Shown: positions 61,732-64,000 of the stretch, one piece after another
How positions within the stretch are numbered: position 1 is the first letter of the stretch
Layout of the letters: each line of letters starts with the position of its first letter
Assembly: GCA_023512835.1 (NCBI GenBank)
Contig: CM042090.1
Coordinates: forward strand, 10,571,343-10,635,342
Reading direction: 5' to 3'
Source: Taxillus chinensis
Taxonomy: Eukaryota > Streptophyta > Magnoliopsida > Santalales > Loranthaceae
Length of the DNA: 64,000 nucleotides
Notes under the pieces: generated by a model
What the model saw: only the letters and a program-made list of their open reading frames with translations
What the model was told of the DNA's origin: nothing
Databases searched by the model: none
Made by a program: the position numbers and the translations under genes

Positions 61732-61757
61732 GAGCCGTTGAGGTTCAATGAGCCGTT
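61732..61757 (-). promoter_or_regulatory. Two further MSA-like cores
   Basis: AACGGCTC occurs twice on the minus strand, at 61739-61732 and 61757-61750. The last base differs from the consensus A, but the AACGG core is intact. Plant G2/M promoters often carry several MSA copies. Confidence 0.45.
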
Positions 61758-61848
61758 GGGGTGTTTTGGGGAATTTACTGTGTAGGCCCATCAACCCCAT
61801 TTTTAATGGGCCGTCCCTATTGGATAATGGATATTGGCCTAGTCGAAC

Positions 61849-61853
<5 letters not shown>

Positions 61854-61882
<29 letters not shown>
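61854..61882. repeat. (TA)n microsatellite
   Basis: A simple TA run in the upstream flank of the D-box gene. Confidence 0.85.
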
Positions 61883-61884
<2 letters not shown>

Positions 61885-61888
<4 letters not shown>

Positions 61889-62789
61889 ATAACACTTCCA
61901 TGCTTGTTGGTATTTTGCTCCTCCTATATCTACCAAAAATATGCGATCATTAGACCAATGCAATAGTCTATAATTGAAGTTTGAAGAAATTTATACAAAA
62001 ATCCTTGCCAGAGTAAATTTCTCCCTTAATAGTCGAGCACCAACAAACAAAAAAGGCAGCATCAATATTTTTATATTTTTCACCTCCCAATAATGCTATC
62101 TATTATATTTTTACAAACATAAATCAGTTTCATGTATATATTACTTTTGTATTCATATTATCGTCTCGCGAATTTGTTCAAGTGATAATTACCTTGACCT
62201 TTGAATGGTTTGGAAGGGAATAAAATGAACAACTGAGCATGTTACTTTTTCAAGTCTCCACTAACTAAAAAAATATAAGGTGTAATTAATTAAAACATTT
62301 GTTACTAATGGTGGCAAATAAAAAATTATTTGCATACCTTTCTAATAAAAAATAGTTACTAATGGTAGCAAAGAAGAAATAATTTACATATTTTTCTAAT
62401 AAAAATGGTTCCCTCTTTGGGTCTATCTTTATATGCTTTTATTATACTCGATATCCTTTCTTCTTGGCTCAAGGCATACCTTGCGATTCAAAAAATCATT
62501 CTCAACTGTGGAAATTCCTATTTCTCTTCATGAATTATTTGTCCCTTCAAACATACCATCTTAGACTCTTTTTTCTTTGTTATTTTCTTTTACTTCTCAA
62601 CTCCATTAGGCCGATACTTTTGTCCATGTCTTGTAATGATTGCTTTGTTATCAATTAGATCCTTTACGCTTGTTATCCAAGATGGCAAGACCTTAACCAA
62701 ACTTATACCCATACCAAACCATAATGGTAGCTATCATCTTTGAAGCACTTGAAAGGCATGCCCCTAATAGTCTAATGTATTTTGAGTCT
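61885..62789. other. Intergenic, AT-rich, no gene seen
   Basis: No supported frame. The sequence just before 62790 may belong to the untranslated leader or LTR of the copia gag relic, but no LTR was recognised. Confidence 0.4.
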
Positions 62790-63215
62790 AGGTATGTAAG
62801 TCACATTGACTACTTCAAATGAATGAAAAGAGCCTCAAATATAATTATTTTAGCATTAACAGATGTTGAATACTCCAAGGTAATGAATTATATAACAGAA
62901 AAAAGTTATGGAACACATTAAAGAGCATCTACCAAGGAGATGGAATAATAAGTAAATTAAAACTACATATTTTTATATAAAGGTATGAATCTCTTAAAAT
63001 GCACAATAATAAACCATACAGAAGTTCTTCACAAGCTTGACTAAAATTTTGAATGGATTGATAGCTAAATGAAAGAAGAAAAAGGAGTTTACAATTGTGA
63101 ATAAAGTGTTGTGAATTCTACCAGACAGGTTTGTTCTTAAAGTTATTGTTCTTGAGGATGATATAGACTTAGCAAAAATAACATTTTTGGAAGAAATTTT
63201 TTAAAGTAAATTGTT
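62790..63215 (+). mobile_element. Ty1/copia gag (UBN2-type) remnant
   Basis: Pieces of a copia gag are readable on +: YFKMKRAS-like then ALTDVEYSKVMNYITEK, a kept stretch with KLKLH and RYESLKM, and later LPDRFVLKVIVLED. They match the order of UBN2-type gag domains (an E-x-W-x-x-L region, then LP-x-R-F-x-x-x-V-x-x-IEE). Stops and small frame changes break it. No pol follows within the window. Confidence 0.6.
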
Positions 63216-64000
63216 TAGTAGAATGCCTTTAAAAATATTTTAAAAAATAAATACTTATAAAAGCAACTCTAAAAGATTCTTTATTTTATTTTTACATTTG
63301 AATAATATTTTTACTTACCCACAATTTTAACTCCAACAATTATCCATATTTTATCTCTATCTTAATTAAAATAATAATTATTTTATTTTATTCAAAAAAA
63401 ATTTTAATCTTTCTTTATTAATATGTGAAGAGAATGAAGAGAGATAAAAATATTATAATATTAAATAAAAATTCATTTTATTACTGTTCATAAATAAAGA
63501 GAAATTTTTTTATTTGATATACAAATAATATAATATTATTTAGTTATATATTTATAAATAATAGAGAGTTTCTTGCTTGTTATGTAACATTTTTCTTTGA
63601 CAATGACTCACGCGATGTTAGTGGGAGGACCGAGGAATCCCATGCTCAGATTGCTTTTCAGAATGGCCCATACACATGTTGGCCGGCCGGAGTCATATGA
63701 TCAAAATCCGAAACCAATGCGGGAAAAAAAGACAGAATTAATTTAAGAAACAAACAAAGGAGCGGGCGGAATAATCACATAAGGCGACGAATGGGCGTGC
63801 CATGCACGTTGTGTGATTAATTTGGACGAGTTATCGCTCTATCAATTATCATTGGCCCATACATTGACAGACGCCTGTATATATATATATATATATATAT
63901 ACATATACTTGGAACAAAATCTTTGGACTATATGCCACTCCCAACATTATCAGTCCATGCAAGTCCGTCGTCGAGGTGGGTGGGAGATTTTAGAGTTGAA
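63216..64000. other. Intergenic to the window end, no gene seen
   Basis: AT-rich sequence changes to a more mixed composition after 63600, with CCATGCACG-like words and a TA run (about 63880-63902). This could be the promoter side of a gene beyond the window, but nothing shows it directly. Confidence 0.35.

Overview
The window is nuclear DNA of a flowering plant, most likely a eudicot. It is AT-rich, its genes carry many introns with GT/AG borders, and the protein families are plant-specific (WUSCHEL-type homeodomain, PATRONUS/RSS1-type securin, WEB family). Long TA and CATA microsatellites and decayed LTR retrotransposons fill the space between genes. There is no sign of bacterial, organellar or viral origin.

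I can support seven host genes. (1) A WUSCHEL-like homeodomain gene on + at 2103-3332 (3 exons, 260 aa). (2) A PATRONUS/RSS1-type securin-like gene on - at 8623-9624 (4 coding exons, 201 aa). (3) A SWD2-like WD40 protein of the COMPASS H3K4-methylation machinery on - at 13383-17031 (11 exons, 333 aa). (4) A small plant-specific protein on - at 27132-27515 (127 aa). (5) A WEB-family coiled-coil protein on - at 38216-39413 (2 exons, with a one-base frameshift in exon 1). (6) The AP-2 clathrin adaptor small subunit sigma on + at 49855-53263 (6 exons, with a one-base frameshift in the last exon). (7) An acidic protein I cannot name on - at 59945-61441 (3 exons, 366 aa), with a cyclin-B-like destruction box. 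The exon structures were solved by hand from splice borders, reading phase and protein continuity.

The rest is mostly repeats. There is a 7.6-kb Ty3/gypsy-type element with 1.6-1.7 kb LTRs and a 5-bp target duplication (41286-48898). There is a decayed copia pol on + (55137-58315), a copia RT/RNase H remnant on - (36330-37540), a copia gag remnant (62790-63215) and a gypsy integrase scrap (5583-5720). A 0.34-kb TRIM sits at 31438-31779, and several MITE-like elements are present, one with tRNA-type Pol III boxes. A 3.2-kb unit with inverted ends lies at 20407-23618. Several local duplications and minisatellites complete the picture.

Two themes stand out. First, the genes at 8.6-10.8 kb and 59.9-61.7 kb are unrelated in overall sequence. 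Both nevertheless encode a full RxxLxxIxN destruction box and both have an MSA-type AACGG element just upstream of a TATA box. They look like two G2/M genes, one a plant securin and the other unnamed. Second, two conserved genes are each broken by one extra G in a G run, and the two LTRs of one element differ largely by short indels. This suggests errors in the assembled consensus as much as biology. I found no clearly new multi-gene system.
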